Below are positions 36,985 through 49,526 of a DNA stretch of 64,000 bases, piece by piece. Source of the DNA: Mesaphorura yosii (taxonomy: Eukaryota; Arthropoda; Collembola; Poduromorpha; Tullbergiidae); assembly GCA_009869945.1 (NCBI GenBank), contig WIXG01000003.1, positions 62,001-126,000 on the forward strand. The letters are read 5' to 3'. The position numbers and the translations under genes were made by a program. The number at the start of each line of letters is the position of its first letter. Within the stretch, counting starts at the first letter, position 1. A model generated the notes under the pieces. That model did no database searches and was not told the DNA's origin. It worked only from the letters and a program-made list of their open reading frames with translations.

Positions 36985-38804
36985 TCAGCTGGAAACCGAC
37001 GCTGCTGCTTCTACTTCTGCTGCTGGTAAATAAGTTCCGTGCAAGGCAATGGGAAGATGACTCTGAAACTGAGCTCGGCCAATCTCCTCCATTGTCTTTG
37101 CGTCGAGGAACAGCATGAACGTGTTCTTGCTTGGATTAAGGCCAGAGACAATGGAGAGCAAAACCCCGTCGTCTTCTTGTGCTGCATTCGGATTTGGTAT
37201 GAACTGTGGTTCTCCAGGAAGTTGCCCTTCCGATCCGATCCACCGCGTGCACATTTTCTTCCTCAAGTCAAACTTTACGATGGAGTTCGAGTATTGATGT
37301 TGGCCGGGAGTTCCAGGCGAATAAATGTGATCGTATTTCTTGCCAACACACTTCTTGTTTAGGGCAGGATTTTCGAGCCCCGGCGCACTGAGCGCTTCCG
37401 GTGTCAAAATGATGGACTTTTCCACTCGGCGAGCCGTTGCGTGACTCTTGACTTCTACGAGGTTGGTATTTTCAGGGATTGCAGCTGTGTTTGTGTTTTT
37501 AATGACTGGTAGGACGTAGCGATGAACTGACGCTTGAAATGCGAACTCATTAAGGCGTCCTTCGCGGAGTGGGGCGAGATACGTGGCATCTATGAAGTCA
37601 GCATTCTTGTACGACATCAGGTCAATCACAATCTGCACGAAGACGAAGAAAAGGACATGTTAATTTAGTGCACGGTTTTACATTTCAAACGTGTCACAAC
37701 CAAGTTCAGTTGAATCAACGCACCTGTCCGTTCTCTTCATACGCGTTGATGATATGCAGGTAGAAGAAATTGTCCTGCGCAAAGTATTCTGTCTTGATCA
37801 CGTTCCCCGTCTCTTTCTCAACCACATGGAATCGATTTCGAAGTTCGGGCTTCCATTCAACAAAATCTTTAAACACCGGACTCCCTTTGAAGATTGTCTT
37901 GGCCGCTTTCGTGATGTTCATCACGTAAGGCTGCTCGATGAAGGTTATGTAATTTTGGCTCATTCCAAAACTGTGAATGTGACTCAGAAGGCCAGCATGA
38001 CTCGTTGGGATCGATGCGATCACTTTGGACTTTTTCAGTAGTTCTTTTGCGCCTCCGCGTGAATTTGAGTCTGGTGGTGGTATTTTGATTATGTTGTATT
38101 TGAGCCCGGTGAGAACATTGCTTCCAAGATTGTACGTGATCCCCGTTTCAGGATCCGTCAGCGGATGAGCTGATGCGATATTCACGCCAAAGTATTTGTT
38201 CGTGTCGTACTTCTCCGTGCTGTCCAAACTTTGCGGGTTTACGTCACGAAAGTAGCACGTCTCCGAACTCGCGAAGAGTTCTGATCCAAGAGCAAATACG
38301 TTGATGTTGCCATTGTCTGAGAGTTCGACTGGAAGCACTGCACAAATAATACGTGAGAGAAATGATTTCTGTGGATCAGGATACGCTCTCGTCCCGAATT
38401 CGGTGATGACCGTCTTGTTTGCACAGCACCCACGAACGTACGCGTCCGAGGTTAAGAATTTCTGCTGCAGTGTCACAGTTTGCGACGCGGAGCCACCGAT
38501 TATGCTGAATTTTGAGAGAAGTGCGTAGCCGTCGATCCAGTGGTTCATCGTAAATCCGGGAAAATCCCATTTCGCAGGCCCAGTGCGTATAAATGCGCCG
38601 TTTAGCCAGGGTGGAATGGATCCTGCATAGACAAAAGGTTGGAATCAGTGATCTTGTGACACAATTTCTGCGTCACGATTTCACGATCACGACCTGGACA
38701 AGAATTTAGAACTTTGGGAGATACTCACCATTTACTTGAACAGTTTCAGGCTTTCCAGTCTCCTCACACGATTGGAATAAAGATGTGCACGTCTTTTCCG
38801 GCAT
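36985..38804 (-). CDS. Carotenoid oxygenase family protein CCO-A, 540 aa
   Basis: Non-heme iron enzyme of the BCO1/BCO2/RPE65/NinaB family, which cleaves or isomerises carotenoids and retinoids. Exons are 38729-38804, 37724-38622 and 36985-37632, phases consistent. The four iron ligands are visible in SAHPLTDPETG, HIHSFGMSQNY, YLHIINAYEE and ALHGTYLP. The second-shell glutamates are SSETCYF, GLENPAL and GEPQFIP. The substrate-tunnel region holds NHWIDGYALLSKF. The PDPxK loop is YPDPQKSFLSR, so the Cys of vertebrate PDPCK is Gln. It lacks the phase-0 intron found in its paralogues before the LPVELSDN segment. It is the leftmost member of the six-gene cluster. Length matches the family norm (about 530-550 aa). 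Substrate and cleavage position cannot be read from sequence. Confidence 0.95.
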
Positions 38805-40230
38805 TTTAGATGAAACCGTAAGATTTAGCTTGTGAGATCAGTTTGCCTCAATCCTAGTCCTATGGTCTAGACATCACTTCACATCAGCATCAATGTGTGC
38901 GTCTTGAAAATCAAGGTATTGTATGTTGCAGAATTTCTAAACTCAGCTCAACTGAACTCCTCTGTAGTCAGTTTCTACGTAAACTGCCAGCCTAGTCCTA
39001 CTGTTCTGGAACTGGATCGAGTATTCTGTCAATACTTGCAAGACGGAATGAGGAAATAGAATTGATTATTGGAATTCCAAAAAGGGACGAAGAACACAGT
39101 GTCGTAGTCTCTGTTCTTAGGGTTCGCGTTCTTAGAATAGAAGCAGCTGGGCAGAAGAATATGTGGGTTAAGAGTCTAATGTTATTGGGCAGTCACAGTC
39201 ACGATGGATTCGTGGGCGTGCTGTTCCCGGTTGTAAACTTGATTAAATTGTGTGCTGTCTCTTCCAAGTCGCGAATTAGTTTTATACGAACTGCGCAATG
39301 TTGTGTCCAGGGTTAACCGCAATCAATATCGCGTATCGCATCTTATGACAAGACAATCCAATGAACCCACCGCGTAATAGTTGCAAGGTAATGCGAATAA
39401 GTCGTTGTCTCCGTCTCTGCTCCGTACTGACCACGTCGCGTGATAATAATAATAGAATTGGCATTTGTACTGCTGCTTTAATTGGCTCTGAAGCCGTAAT
39501 ACTGCACTGTAATTAGCGCTGGACGGCCGGATTGCCTTTGTGTCGGTCATAATCGACCAGATTGTCTGAAGACGTAGGACGATAGACGTATGAGGCAAGC
39601 AACACGTCACAGTCACAGTGTCACGATTTCTGTTGCGAAAATTATTGCGGTGCGGTGTCATGAATCGCGTGCTGACGCTTAGAGTTGGAGCATGTCATCA
39701 GTAAGGAAGACAACGCACGAGAACATCACAACTAACAAAACAAACGAGGTCCATGATCTTGAAAATGTGTTCGCATCATCAAACAAAATGTCCTACGCAC
39801 AACGCCTCACGTGAGCCTGAAGCGAGCAAATTCGCATTGCGACTTGGGCCAATAATATTTTTGATATTCGAGCGAGAGGAGTTTATGTCTACGTTTGACG
39901 CTGCTATTGACGTTATGATGTGCTGTGAACAGAATAATCGCCAGTGTGAGTGTTCGGCATGTCAAAATGCCGATACACATTAAATAACTTCATGGGGAAG
40001 CATTTCTTCCGTCAATTTCTATGGTCATCCCGTTTGTTTACCTGTGCCTGTGCCTTTAGAATATTGAATCTTATAAAAGTCGGAAACAATTTTTCGAATC
40101 GAGCGAAAGAAGCCGGTTTTTTCCAAAACAGATGCAGCAGTAGATTCTGGTTAGTTTTGGTTCGTTAGTATTGAATCAGCTCTTCGTTCACCTTTAAAAA
40201 GAATTGCTTGTTTAGAATATTAATTTAAAC
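38805..40230. other. Intergenic between CCO-A and the small acidic gene
   Basis: This is a divergent region likely to contain both promoters. Open frames such as 39323-39661 (-) are unsupported. Confidence 0.45.
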
Positions 40231-40799
40231 ATGGCTGGCATTCATCTTGATATGACCGATATGCATCCTCCAAACTCTGGACAGGGAGAAAGTGCTCATG
40301 TTCATCACAAGCAGAAGGAAGTTCAAGTAAAAGCACCTGTTCGCACTAGCGCTGAGACAAAAGTACAGGGCATGGAATCTGCTGGCCGAATGGTATGACA
40401 AAAACTTTAATTTTTATTGTCTTTCATTACTTTCTTAGTTCGATCCTGTTCATCCAGGATTTGGAACATGAAAAATACTCCCAGGATGAAATCGAAGCCA
40501 TTTTTGCTAAATTACGCGAGCAACAAGTGCGTGCAATGGAAAAGGAACTCGAGAATCAGAATGTTGGACAGTCCAATAAGCGACAAAATCAGCTGTGCAA
40601 AGGTAGTGACAGCGGGAATGCCGACTCAAGCAACCCAGCGCCCGAGACCCTGGATTCTGGAGCCATTGCGGCAAAGCATGACGCTCTATTTGAAGAGTGC
40701 TGTCGAGAACTTCATGTTGGCACTGACGATGACAGCGATGGCGATGATATGCGAATGGATGAAGATGAACAAGAGACTTCGATTCCAATGAAAAAGTAA
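40231..40799 (+). CDS. Unrecognised small acidic protein, 167 aa, inside the oxygenase cluster
   Basis: Exons are 40231-40392 and 40458-40799 in phase 0 (donor gtatga, acceptor catccag). The N-terminal 50 residues are polar with a His pair (SAHVHHKQKE). A predicted helix follows (DLEHEKYSQDEIEAIFAKLR through MEKELENQN). A short segment ALFEECCRELHVG precedes a very acidic tail (TDDDSDGDDMRMDEDEQE). No signal peptide or membrane segment is seen. I do not recognise the family. Its stop lies 133 bp from the CCO-B stop on the other strand, so the 3' UTRs may overlap. It seems to be an unrelated gene trapped between two tandem oxygenase copies. Confidence 0.7.
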
Positions 40800-40932
40800 A
40801 AATATTGAAACCAAACGCTTGAGGTACTTCTTTAATTCAATTGGCTACGCAGGAGGCAATGACAGTAAATCGGGGACAATAGGAAATACGCTGGCTTTTA
40901 TCAGTGATTCAGGTTTCCGCCCAAAGTCAGAG

Positions 40933-42786
40933 TCATACAAGATTTGACAGGAACATTCCATGCAGCGCCTGTGGAATATGCGACTTGAAGTAAGCTCGTC
41001 CAATCTCCTTCATGGATTTGGCGTCTATGAAAATAATAAAGTCTTGGGAGTTGTGCATCGTGTCGGTGACCGCGCTCATGATGACTCCGTCGTCCTCCGA
41101 ACTTGGGTCGGTGCTGGCCTTGTTAGGATTTGGGACGAACATCGGTTCGCCTGCACAGAAAAAACGTCGAAAAAGTCAGGCGCCACACCAACACGCCAAC
41201 TACCGATAGCCGAGTCGTGCAAGAGACAAGAAACTTAACTTACCCGGATAATACGTCAGCTTCTCCCGCCACAGCACAGCTTCCTTCTTCCTCACGTCAA
41301 TTTTGCCGATTGCGTTCCTAAAGTAGCCTTCTGAAGCTGATCCTGTCGCGTAAATGTACGTGTATCTTCTGCTCGCGAACTTAGAGTTGATCATTGGTAG
41401 CTCAAATCCCCTTTCCGAAAGAATTTCTGACGTGAGCACAATTCGGTCTCCGTCGCGCACCGCAACCGCGTCACTCTTGATCCCCTCAATTAAGTTGTGT
41501 CCGCACTCGTAGTTTTTAATGTGGTCACCCATGTCGTGGATGACGGGAATTATGTACCGCTCAGCGCAAGGACTAGCATCATCATCGACGTGGACGTCAC
41601 CAGCTCTCAATTTGGACAAGTACATGCTCTCAAACACGTTGACGTTCTGGTATGCGTTGATGTCAATCACAATCTGCCCATTTTCCTCAAACGCGTTGAT
41701 TATATGCAGAAAGAAGAACGGTTTGTCTGAAATGTACTCGGTTTTCAGGACCTTCCCGGTCTTCTTGTCAATCAAGTAGAAACGATTCAGAAATTCAGGT
41801 CGCCATTCCAGCCAGTCTTTGAATGTCTGTGTGCCTTTGACAAAAGTGCTGAGCGCACGCGTGATATTCATCATGTAAGGCTGCTCGATGAATATCAGGT
41901 AGTTTGGAGTCATTCCGAATGAATGGTGGAAGGAGAGGCAGCCAGTCACCGAGCTTGGAATCGAGCACATGGTTTTGGATTTCTTAAGCAGGTCTTTGGA
42001 CGGCTGGTTGGGCGAGGTGGGAGCCGGAATCTTTACGAACGTGTATTTGAATCCTGTGAGCAGCGTGGATCCGAGCTGGTACGTGATTCCTGTCTCGGGA
42101 TCCGTGAGTGGATGCGCTGAGGACACATTCAGCCCGAAACACTTGTTTGTATCGAATCGATCGCCAGAGTGCAGCGAGCACGGGTTAATCTGGCGGAAGT
42201 AGTTTGTCTCTGATGACGCAAAGACGTCGTTGCCGAGTTTAAAGAGAGAGAGCGTGTCGTTGTCAGTCAATTCAAATGGAAGCTAAAACAGTAAGTTAAT
42301 TATTGGTTATTAGGCACTCCAGCAATCATCATAAAACGTCAAGCGTGTGCGACTTACGAGCAAATTTGCCAGTCTCGAAAAGAGGCTTTTGTTCGGGTCC
42401 GGATACGCCTGCGTTCCATACTCGTAGAAAACAGGTTTTTTCGCGGCCATCGCCCGTTTGTACGCTTCTGACTGCAAGAAAAGCTTCTGGAAGTGGATGT
42501 GATCGCCATTTATGACGAATTTCGAGAGGAGGGAAAACCCATCCAGCCAGTGGTTCATACTGAAGCCGTGAAAGTCCCATTTTCCTGGTCCCACACGGAT
42601 AAAAGTACCCTGCAGCCAATCAGGAAGTTGCCCTGGAACACAAAATGGCAACATTAAAGCTTATTAGTCTAGCTGGACAAATTATTCGTGTATTAAGTAT
42701 CGCTTACCATTCACATGCGCTTCCTCGGCCTCGACCAGTTCCTCGGTACTCCTGAACAATTTCTCGAGCTGGCAGGTTTCCGGCAT
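40933..42786 (-). CDS. Carotenoid oxygenase family protein CCO-B, 536 aa
   Basis: Same family as CCO-A. Exons are 42708-42786, 42358-42632, 41244-42282 and 40933-41150 (1611 nt, in phase). Iron ligands: SAHPLTDPETG, FHHSFGMTPNY, FLHIINAFEE and ALHGMFLS. Second-shell Glu: SSETNYF, GFELPMIN and GEPMFVPNP. PDPxK loop: YPDPNKSLFSRL, with no Cys. N-terminal domain marker: FSMNHWLDGFSLLSKF. It has the introns before LPFELTDN and inside PG/EP but lacks the one after ENGQ. The protein starts MPETCQLEKLFRSTEE, close to CCO-C and CCO-E, and has no signal peptide or membrane helix, which fits a cytosolic or membrane-surface enzyme. It is transcribed away from CCO-C, with 3.56 kb between the two start codons. 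Confidence 0.95.
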
Positions 42787-45700
42787 TGTTCACAATCACA
42801 GCGGTGCTTGAAATGAAATTCTGGTGGTGGTACAGAAAGTAGACCGTTGATTCAGTGCACAGCACAAGGCAGCACCACGCAATCGAGTCGAATCGAGTTG
42901 TATCGTGTCAGTTACAATTACATTAACGTAATTTACAGTTCTAACTTGAAATATATAAATTATTGAAACTTGTGTTACAGCTCCAACTAAGCGTACTATT
43001 TCATTACTTTCTCAAACTATCGAAGCACGTGATGACTGCTTTATCTGTCTCGCGAAGAGTGCGAATTATAATTTAATTCGAATCAATAAATTAACTCTGT
43101 GGAATGATCTCAACAGCGAAGAGAGACAATTTTTGACATACTGATCCAATAAAACAGCATCGTCGAATCTTTTATAACTTTCAGGCGTAATTAAGTTAAA
43201 ATTATCATTGATGGCATTATCATTATTGCAGGCATGACATGTTACGATGTTACATGCAATTCCTTCCTTCCTCCATAAAAACGTTGCACAACACAGCGCG
43301 GCCGCTCGATTCCAGGGCCAACGACTTTTTAAGGTAAAATCCTTTCCTTTGTGTAGTAGGAAATAAATAAATATCAGGCTTCGTACCTGCCAACTGCCTG
43401 CGAAGTTTCTTGTGAATAGCATTGAATTCTTCGAGTTTCAAGATTTGCAAATCACATGCACAGGGCAATGAGATCAATGCAAATACGAATTGCGAGTAAC
43501 GTACGAATTAACGAATTGTGTCATGCAACAGTCGAATAGCCACACACGCTTCCTTATTTTTTACGTTCATCAGTATCGTTAAGTGATGTAACCCCAACTT
43601 GCTTTTGCTTGCCATTGACGGTTATGAAATCGTAATCATATTGTTGTTGTTCTTGCGTGCCTTACGCGTTTTTATTTGGACTATGACCATTAACCTTGAA
43701 TACTGAATATTCATTCAGTTCAAGATTTCAAGATAATTGCGACCGTCGTAGTCGCCCCGTCCAATTCTGACTGCTTGCTCTCCATTGAACTAACCAGCCC
43801 AATTTCTAGCCACTTGTCACACGTACGCGTTCGCGTCAGAATCCCGTCGTCACCTTCAAGTGCCAGAAGTCAATCAAAGCTGCAGCTGATAATTGCATTT
43901 CACTTGAAGCAGACAGCTTCCTGTAATGACCACGATTCATGAATGCATTTCCGTCACTTTTGTTCTTGATCGTTGTAAACCACACTGCGCAACGCGTAAC
44001 CTTACTCTCCATAAAGAAATAAGATTGATAAGATTTCTCATGTGCCAATGTTAAGGGTACGTTCAAAATTTTATTTTGTGAACGTGACATTAGTTAATGA
44101 ATGACCGACAAGAATTTCGCACAGCCTTTACTCTGTTTTTGACCATTTCGACAATCATGTCGAATTTGCACAGGCAGGCAGTCAGGCTTAGCTGTCCTTC
44201 ATGCAGGTGAGAACTGAGAACGACATTCTGACCTTTCTGGCGTTGCGGCATTCAATTATACAAGATTTTGTACAATCATCTTCAATGTATTCGCACAAAC
44301 ACCAACAGTCGGTGGCAACGTGACAAATGCGAATGGCTAATCGCCAGAAGCAAAGGCACAAAGGATAGCGAGGTGTGCAGATGGCAAAGAAGCACAAACT
44401 AAGTACATTAGCAATGAGGCGTTGGTTAATTTAATCAATTTGCGGCCCATGAAGCAGATTGGCCAGATCATCAGTGACGCATAAGCAGTTGGACTTGCAA
44501 CCCCACATGCCATAAATCTATTAATATTAATTGCATTTGAAATCCTTGTGCTTATTTTTAAGGCAAGCGGTCTTTAATTGATTATGATTAATGACAAATC
44601 AGACTTTCAACTGACCAAACTTCAAATTGACAGAATCTCACCAAAATGTTTCTACAGTTCAACCTAGATGTAGTTTTTCATTTCCCGATTTCTTGCAAAT
44701 AAAGTACATGGAGTATGTGAACTCGGACTGGCACATTTTGTGATGCTGTTTACGGAACCAATTAGCCAAAGAATTCGAATTGATAATTGAATTCTGGCTC
44801 GACTGAACTCTGCCAGTCAGTAGTAAGATAGAGTATGAGGTATGATCAATACGGTGTTGACTTGTGTAAATACTTTGCAATCAAAGCATGCCCACCGAAT
44901 GTAAGACAGTAGGCCAGTTTGCATTTGCATTCCACGCTGCATTTGATTTGGCATTTATGGCTATACTGCAATCACACGGAAGGCTTACGAACCACGTGCC
45001 ACGCGTGTAACACAGAAGCTGACTAATTTTGATGTCATAATTTACATTGGATAAATATAGGTTTGCGTGTAATGTAAACAATCACGAATGTTTTCACTTC
45101 ATGCTCTGCGTGTACACAGCACACGCATTGTTGAAGTGAGACAAAATCAGAATTACGACCTGTAAACTTAATTATAAACCAGCCACTGAGGTCTGTTCTC
45201 TTCAATTTCAATTCTTCAGTTCCTTCTTTTCTTTCTAGTTCGCATGATTTTCGCTGCACTGCGGTTTTACAATTGGTTCGTGACCCGTTGCACTTTCTGC
45301 TGCATTTTGCATTAAGTGGACTCACATTTTCATTGTAAAAACTCAATAGCCAGTATTTTTCAACGACTTTAATGATGATTGACTGAGATCACGTGCGAAC
45401 GTAGAAAGTGTACGTAAAAAGTGCGCAGTGTGCGTGCGGCGTGCGGTTTACTGGTAACATTAAATGAGGTGATATCGTAATCAATTCAATTCAACAAGGC
45501 ATCAAGCATGGCACAACAAGATTCATTGATATTCATCTCTGAAACCTGACTCGACTGGCTTGGCTTGGGAATCTGATTACATGCCCGCCCATTAGCCATA
45601 CATACGACGCATGGGCAAGTTGTGACAACGGCTTAACATTAATTTATCGATTTAAGGAAGTCAAACTCCCGGAATGTTAATGAAGTCGGTTACGTAAGCC

Positions 45701-46349
45701 TGCATTCGCATTGTGCTGTCTTCGTCTTCTTGGCCGGGTCGTCGTCAGCACATGGCACAACGCACAAGGTATTGTAAACAGTAAACATGAGGCATGAGGA
45801 CATTATTTTGAATTGCCCAATTGACATGCCATAAAATGCATAAAAGAACTAGTTTCTACTGTGGCTGTGAAACTTAAAGAGAAAATTTGTAATTGGAGGC
45901 TTTCATAAGCGATAATAAACACATAATCGCACATGAAGATTTCATTTCGCAAAGTGCGTGCAACCAGCTACGAAGATTGAAAACACACCCAGTAAAGTGG
46001 TCATTGTTTGGTTGCTGATAAAACGAAGAAGAACCCGACGTCAAATCTCATCGGTATTTGAACTGACTTATGCAATATCTGGATTTTCTGCATCACAATT
46101 CGCAGTACAGCTGGAACTTGGCAATACGGCAAATATGTGAAGTGCAACTGACCCGGTGAGAAACATCGGCCGATCAGTTTCGACGCAGAAATCATATTGA
46201 AGGTTTGTCCACTTTTCCATACTCTTACCACAGACCACAGTTAACTTCCTTCATTAATGTATGACCATTGCATATTAATAGGATGAGGTTCTAAATTCTG
46301 GTAGATTGCTTGTCTCTTTCGCTCAAGTTCCAGTCGCCAGCTCCACAGA
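42787..46349. other. Head-to-head intergenic region between CCO-B and CCO-C
   Basis: This 3.56 kb region is flanked by two divergently transcribed oxygenase genes. No supported gene lies inside. It is the natural place for shared control elements, but I could not identify a specific motif. A TATATAAAT stretch near 42950 lies about 165 bp upstream of the CCO-B start. Confidence 0.45.
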
Positions 46350-48224
46350 ATGCCCGAACTGAACTTCGACAAACTGTTCCGCAGTACAGAAGCGCTCAGC
46401 GAACCTGAACAATCTCTCATTGAAGGTAAGAGATGAGGCAAGGCGTATAGCCTATTATGTTCTCAGTTTGTCCCGATTCTCGGATAACCATTCAATAAAA
46501 ACCGATTGAGTCACACCAGTTCACACCGATTGAATCCAGGAAGCATCCCTGACTGGCTCCACGGAACGTTCATTCGTGCAGGGCCTGGGAAGTTCGACCT
46601 CCCAAATTTTTCAATGAACCACTGGCTTGATGGCTACTGCATCCTGTCGAAGTTCGAGATTCACGGTGGCAATGGTGGATCAGTTACGTTTCATAAAAAG
46701 TTCCTTGACTCTGACGTGTACAAGAAGGCAAATCGTGTCCACAAGCCGGTTCTCTGCGAGTTTGGCACAAGAGGATACCCAGATCCTTCCAAGTCCATTT
46801 TCTCCCGGCTGATTTCATCTGCTGTAAAAGCCAAACTTCTTAAATACTGTCAGACTTCTAGATTCCCTTAGTTTGATCCTAATCTTGTTTTGTGTTAGAT
46901 TCCGATTGAATTATCGGACAACGATCAGCTTTCCCTGTTCCAATTGGGCAACGAAACGTTTACCACTTCGGAAACCAATTACTTTCGCAGTTTTAATCTT
47001 GAGACACTCGAAACCAGCGAAAAGTTGGACACCAACAAATTCTTTGGTACAAATATTTGCAGTGCACACCCTCTGACAGACGCTGCAACGGGAATCACAT
47101 ACAATTTTGGTGCCACATGCCTAACGGGCCTCAAGTACCATGTGGTTAAGATTCCAGGCTTCAGAAATCAGCCGACAGCTTCTTCAGCCAAAGATTTGAT
47201 GAAGAAATCCAAGATTTTGTGCAGTGTCCCGTCCAGCTGGATCGGAATGATGTCTTATTTCCATTCCTTTGGAATGACAACTAACTACTTGATTTTTATC
47301 GAACAGCCATACGTCATGAACATAACTAAAGCCGTGTACTCGGTCATCAAAGGACGTGGCGCCTACTGCTTCAGAGATTGGCTGGATTGGAGGCCCGAGT
47401 ACAAAAATAGATTCCTCGTGATCGAGAAAGAAACTGGAAAACTACTGAAAATTGAATTCATCTCCGAGCACGCCTTTTTCTTCCTTCATTTCATAAATTG
47501 CTATGAGGACAATAATCAAATTGTGGTGGACTTGAGCGCATATCCGAATCCCACTTTTCTAGAAGATGGAATGCTCCTGGCGAAATTGCGAGAACCGTGC
47601 ATGAGAGGCGAGGATTGCCACGAGTACGCATTTGCGAGCGCACAGCGATTTGTATTGCCGTTAATTTCGACCGACGACCTTGCCCGAGTTCCAGAAGGCA
47701 GAAACCTCGTGGAGATAAAGAGCGACGCGAGAGCAGCACGAAATAAGACGAACCAAATTATTCTCAACCCTGAAATACTCACGAAGCCAGGACTTGAATT
47801 TCCGAGAATCAACCCACGCATGGCCAGCAAGAAGTACGCGTGCTTCTACGCTGCTGGAACAACAACTTGCGGCTATTTCCAGAACTCATTATGCAAAATG
47901 AATTGTAGGAGCAAACAAATGAGTGTGTGGAAGGCGGGAAGTAATTATTTTCCTGGAGAACCCATCTTCGTGCCAAATCCTGCAAGCACGGCGACGACGC
48001 AGCAAGACTACAACAATAACAATTGCCAGTACGACTACGGTGACGAGGATGAAGACGATGGAGTGATCATTTCAGCAGTTTCGGATGCCAAATATAACGC
48101 AGATGATTTCCTTCTGTTCCTGGACGCGAGGACAATGACGGAGTTGGGAAGGGCACATTTCAAAGCACACGTCCCTCAAGCAATTCATGGTCTATTTATT
48201 CCTGATGGGGTAGATCGCATTTAA
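46350..48224 (+). CDS. Carotenoid oxygenase family protein CCO-C, 561 aa
   Basis: Same family. Exons are 46350-46425, 46540-46823 and 46899-48224, phases consistent; the last exon is intronless over 442 codons. Iron ligands: SAHPLTDAATG, YFHSFGMTTNY, FLHFINCYED and AIHGLFIP. Second-shell Glu: TSETNYF, GLEFPRIN and GEPIFVPNP. PDPxK loop: YPDPSKSIFSRL. Between GEPIFVPNP and the DDGVIIS segment there is an added Asn/Asp/Gln-rich loop (TTQQDYNNNNCQYDYGDEDE), which explains its extra length. It keeps only the first two family introns. The N terminus, MPELNFDKLFRSTEALSE, resembles CCO-B. It is first of the four plus-strand copies. Confidence 0.95.
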
Positions 48225-49526
48225 TTAGCACGATTCTAGTTTCTGAAATACTTCCTGGTAGTATTGACAAATCTTTAATTCTGTAATGAAACTGGTGTAG
48301 TAAAACATAAACGTTTGATGACGATCGAACTAGTTCTTGCGTGCTCCAAAAACAGGAAAATCATTCTTGAACTTTTCCTTCATATCGAAAAAATAGATTC
48401 CACAAGATAAAAACCACTTAACTACTTCCTCCTTCCAATCGGAAGTCGCTGCTCTGCGATGTCAACAATCGACTGATGTGTCGAATCTCAAGGTAAACTC
48501 CAGTTTGCGCAAGAGTGGCGAGTGAGCACGAATCACGAATCGATTATGTGAATACGTGATTTATTGAAGGTATTTCCTCGACACACAAAACAGACGACAG
48601 CATCAGCATTCGGCAGGGCGCAACTCGCAAGTGATTAACCTTCGCCCACTGACCACTGTACTAAGACGGTGGGACAACTTTTTTCAAGCGTATCACGCCA
48701 TGCACGCCAAACGAGTCGAATCAAGACAGATATCATGAATCAGAAAGCCTCAAACACCTCTGCGAAAATCGTATGATTGTCTAATGGCAAGGCATAGGCA
48801 CAACGTTGAATTAACGGCTCGGCTCGGCTTGCATTTGATTGTTGACCAAAAGTTGTTAACATTGAATTGTATAATAATGGCTCAGTCAAAACACTTATTA
48901 TCGCATAGTGCACAAGAAGCAGGAGAGATACTCGTAATTTATTCCTCACTTTTGGAATTTAATGTATATAAATCATTAAATCATGTCTTAATGAATGCAA
49001 AGCATAGCAGTACGGTTTCTCTTTCCATTTAGAAGCAGCGCAGCTCCGTTTATAGTCAGCCACCACGACCATTATGAGAATCAGCCGAGCCAATTATGAC
49101 AATAAATGAAAACGAAGAGTCGAGATTTGGGGTACACGAAGAACAAGAAAAGCACACGGTGTAGGCACGCAGGGTTCGATCACATTCTCAACAATGCGAA
49201 AATTCGATGATCACCGTTGTCCTTGTACTATTTCAACCTCAACCTTAGTCTAAATAAAAATTGAAAGTAGTTGTTACACATTTGGCGAAGCACATGTCGA
49301 GTCTGGGTTCGTGGAGGTGAATTCGACATATCGCCATTGTTTGCCCTGCATGAACTTAGAACTTAACATGTGACCACCAAGTCCACGTCGTGAAGTCGAC
49401 GGGCTTGCCAATTTTTATATTTGCTGGCCGCCAGCACTTCGTTCGTCTCATTCTAGCTCCAAGTTCCTGTCCAAACGCATCGATCCCTGAAATCAGATTG
49501 TGAGACACCAGCACCAGACGTCAAGA
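48225..49526. other. Intergenic between CCO-C and CCO-D
   Basis: About 1.3 kb containing the CCO-C 3' UTR and the CCO-D promoter. Nothing else is supported. Confidence 0.45.

Noticed and set aside
38340-38365. A 15-nt GT...AG segment in CCO-A at the place where paralogues have an intron
   Set aside because: It is far too short to be spliced and is in frame as coding sequence, so I treat it as a lost intron site.
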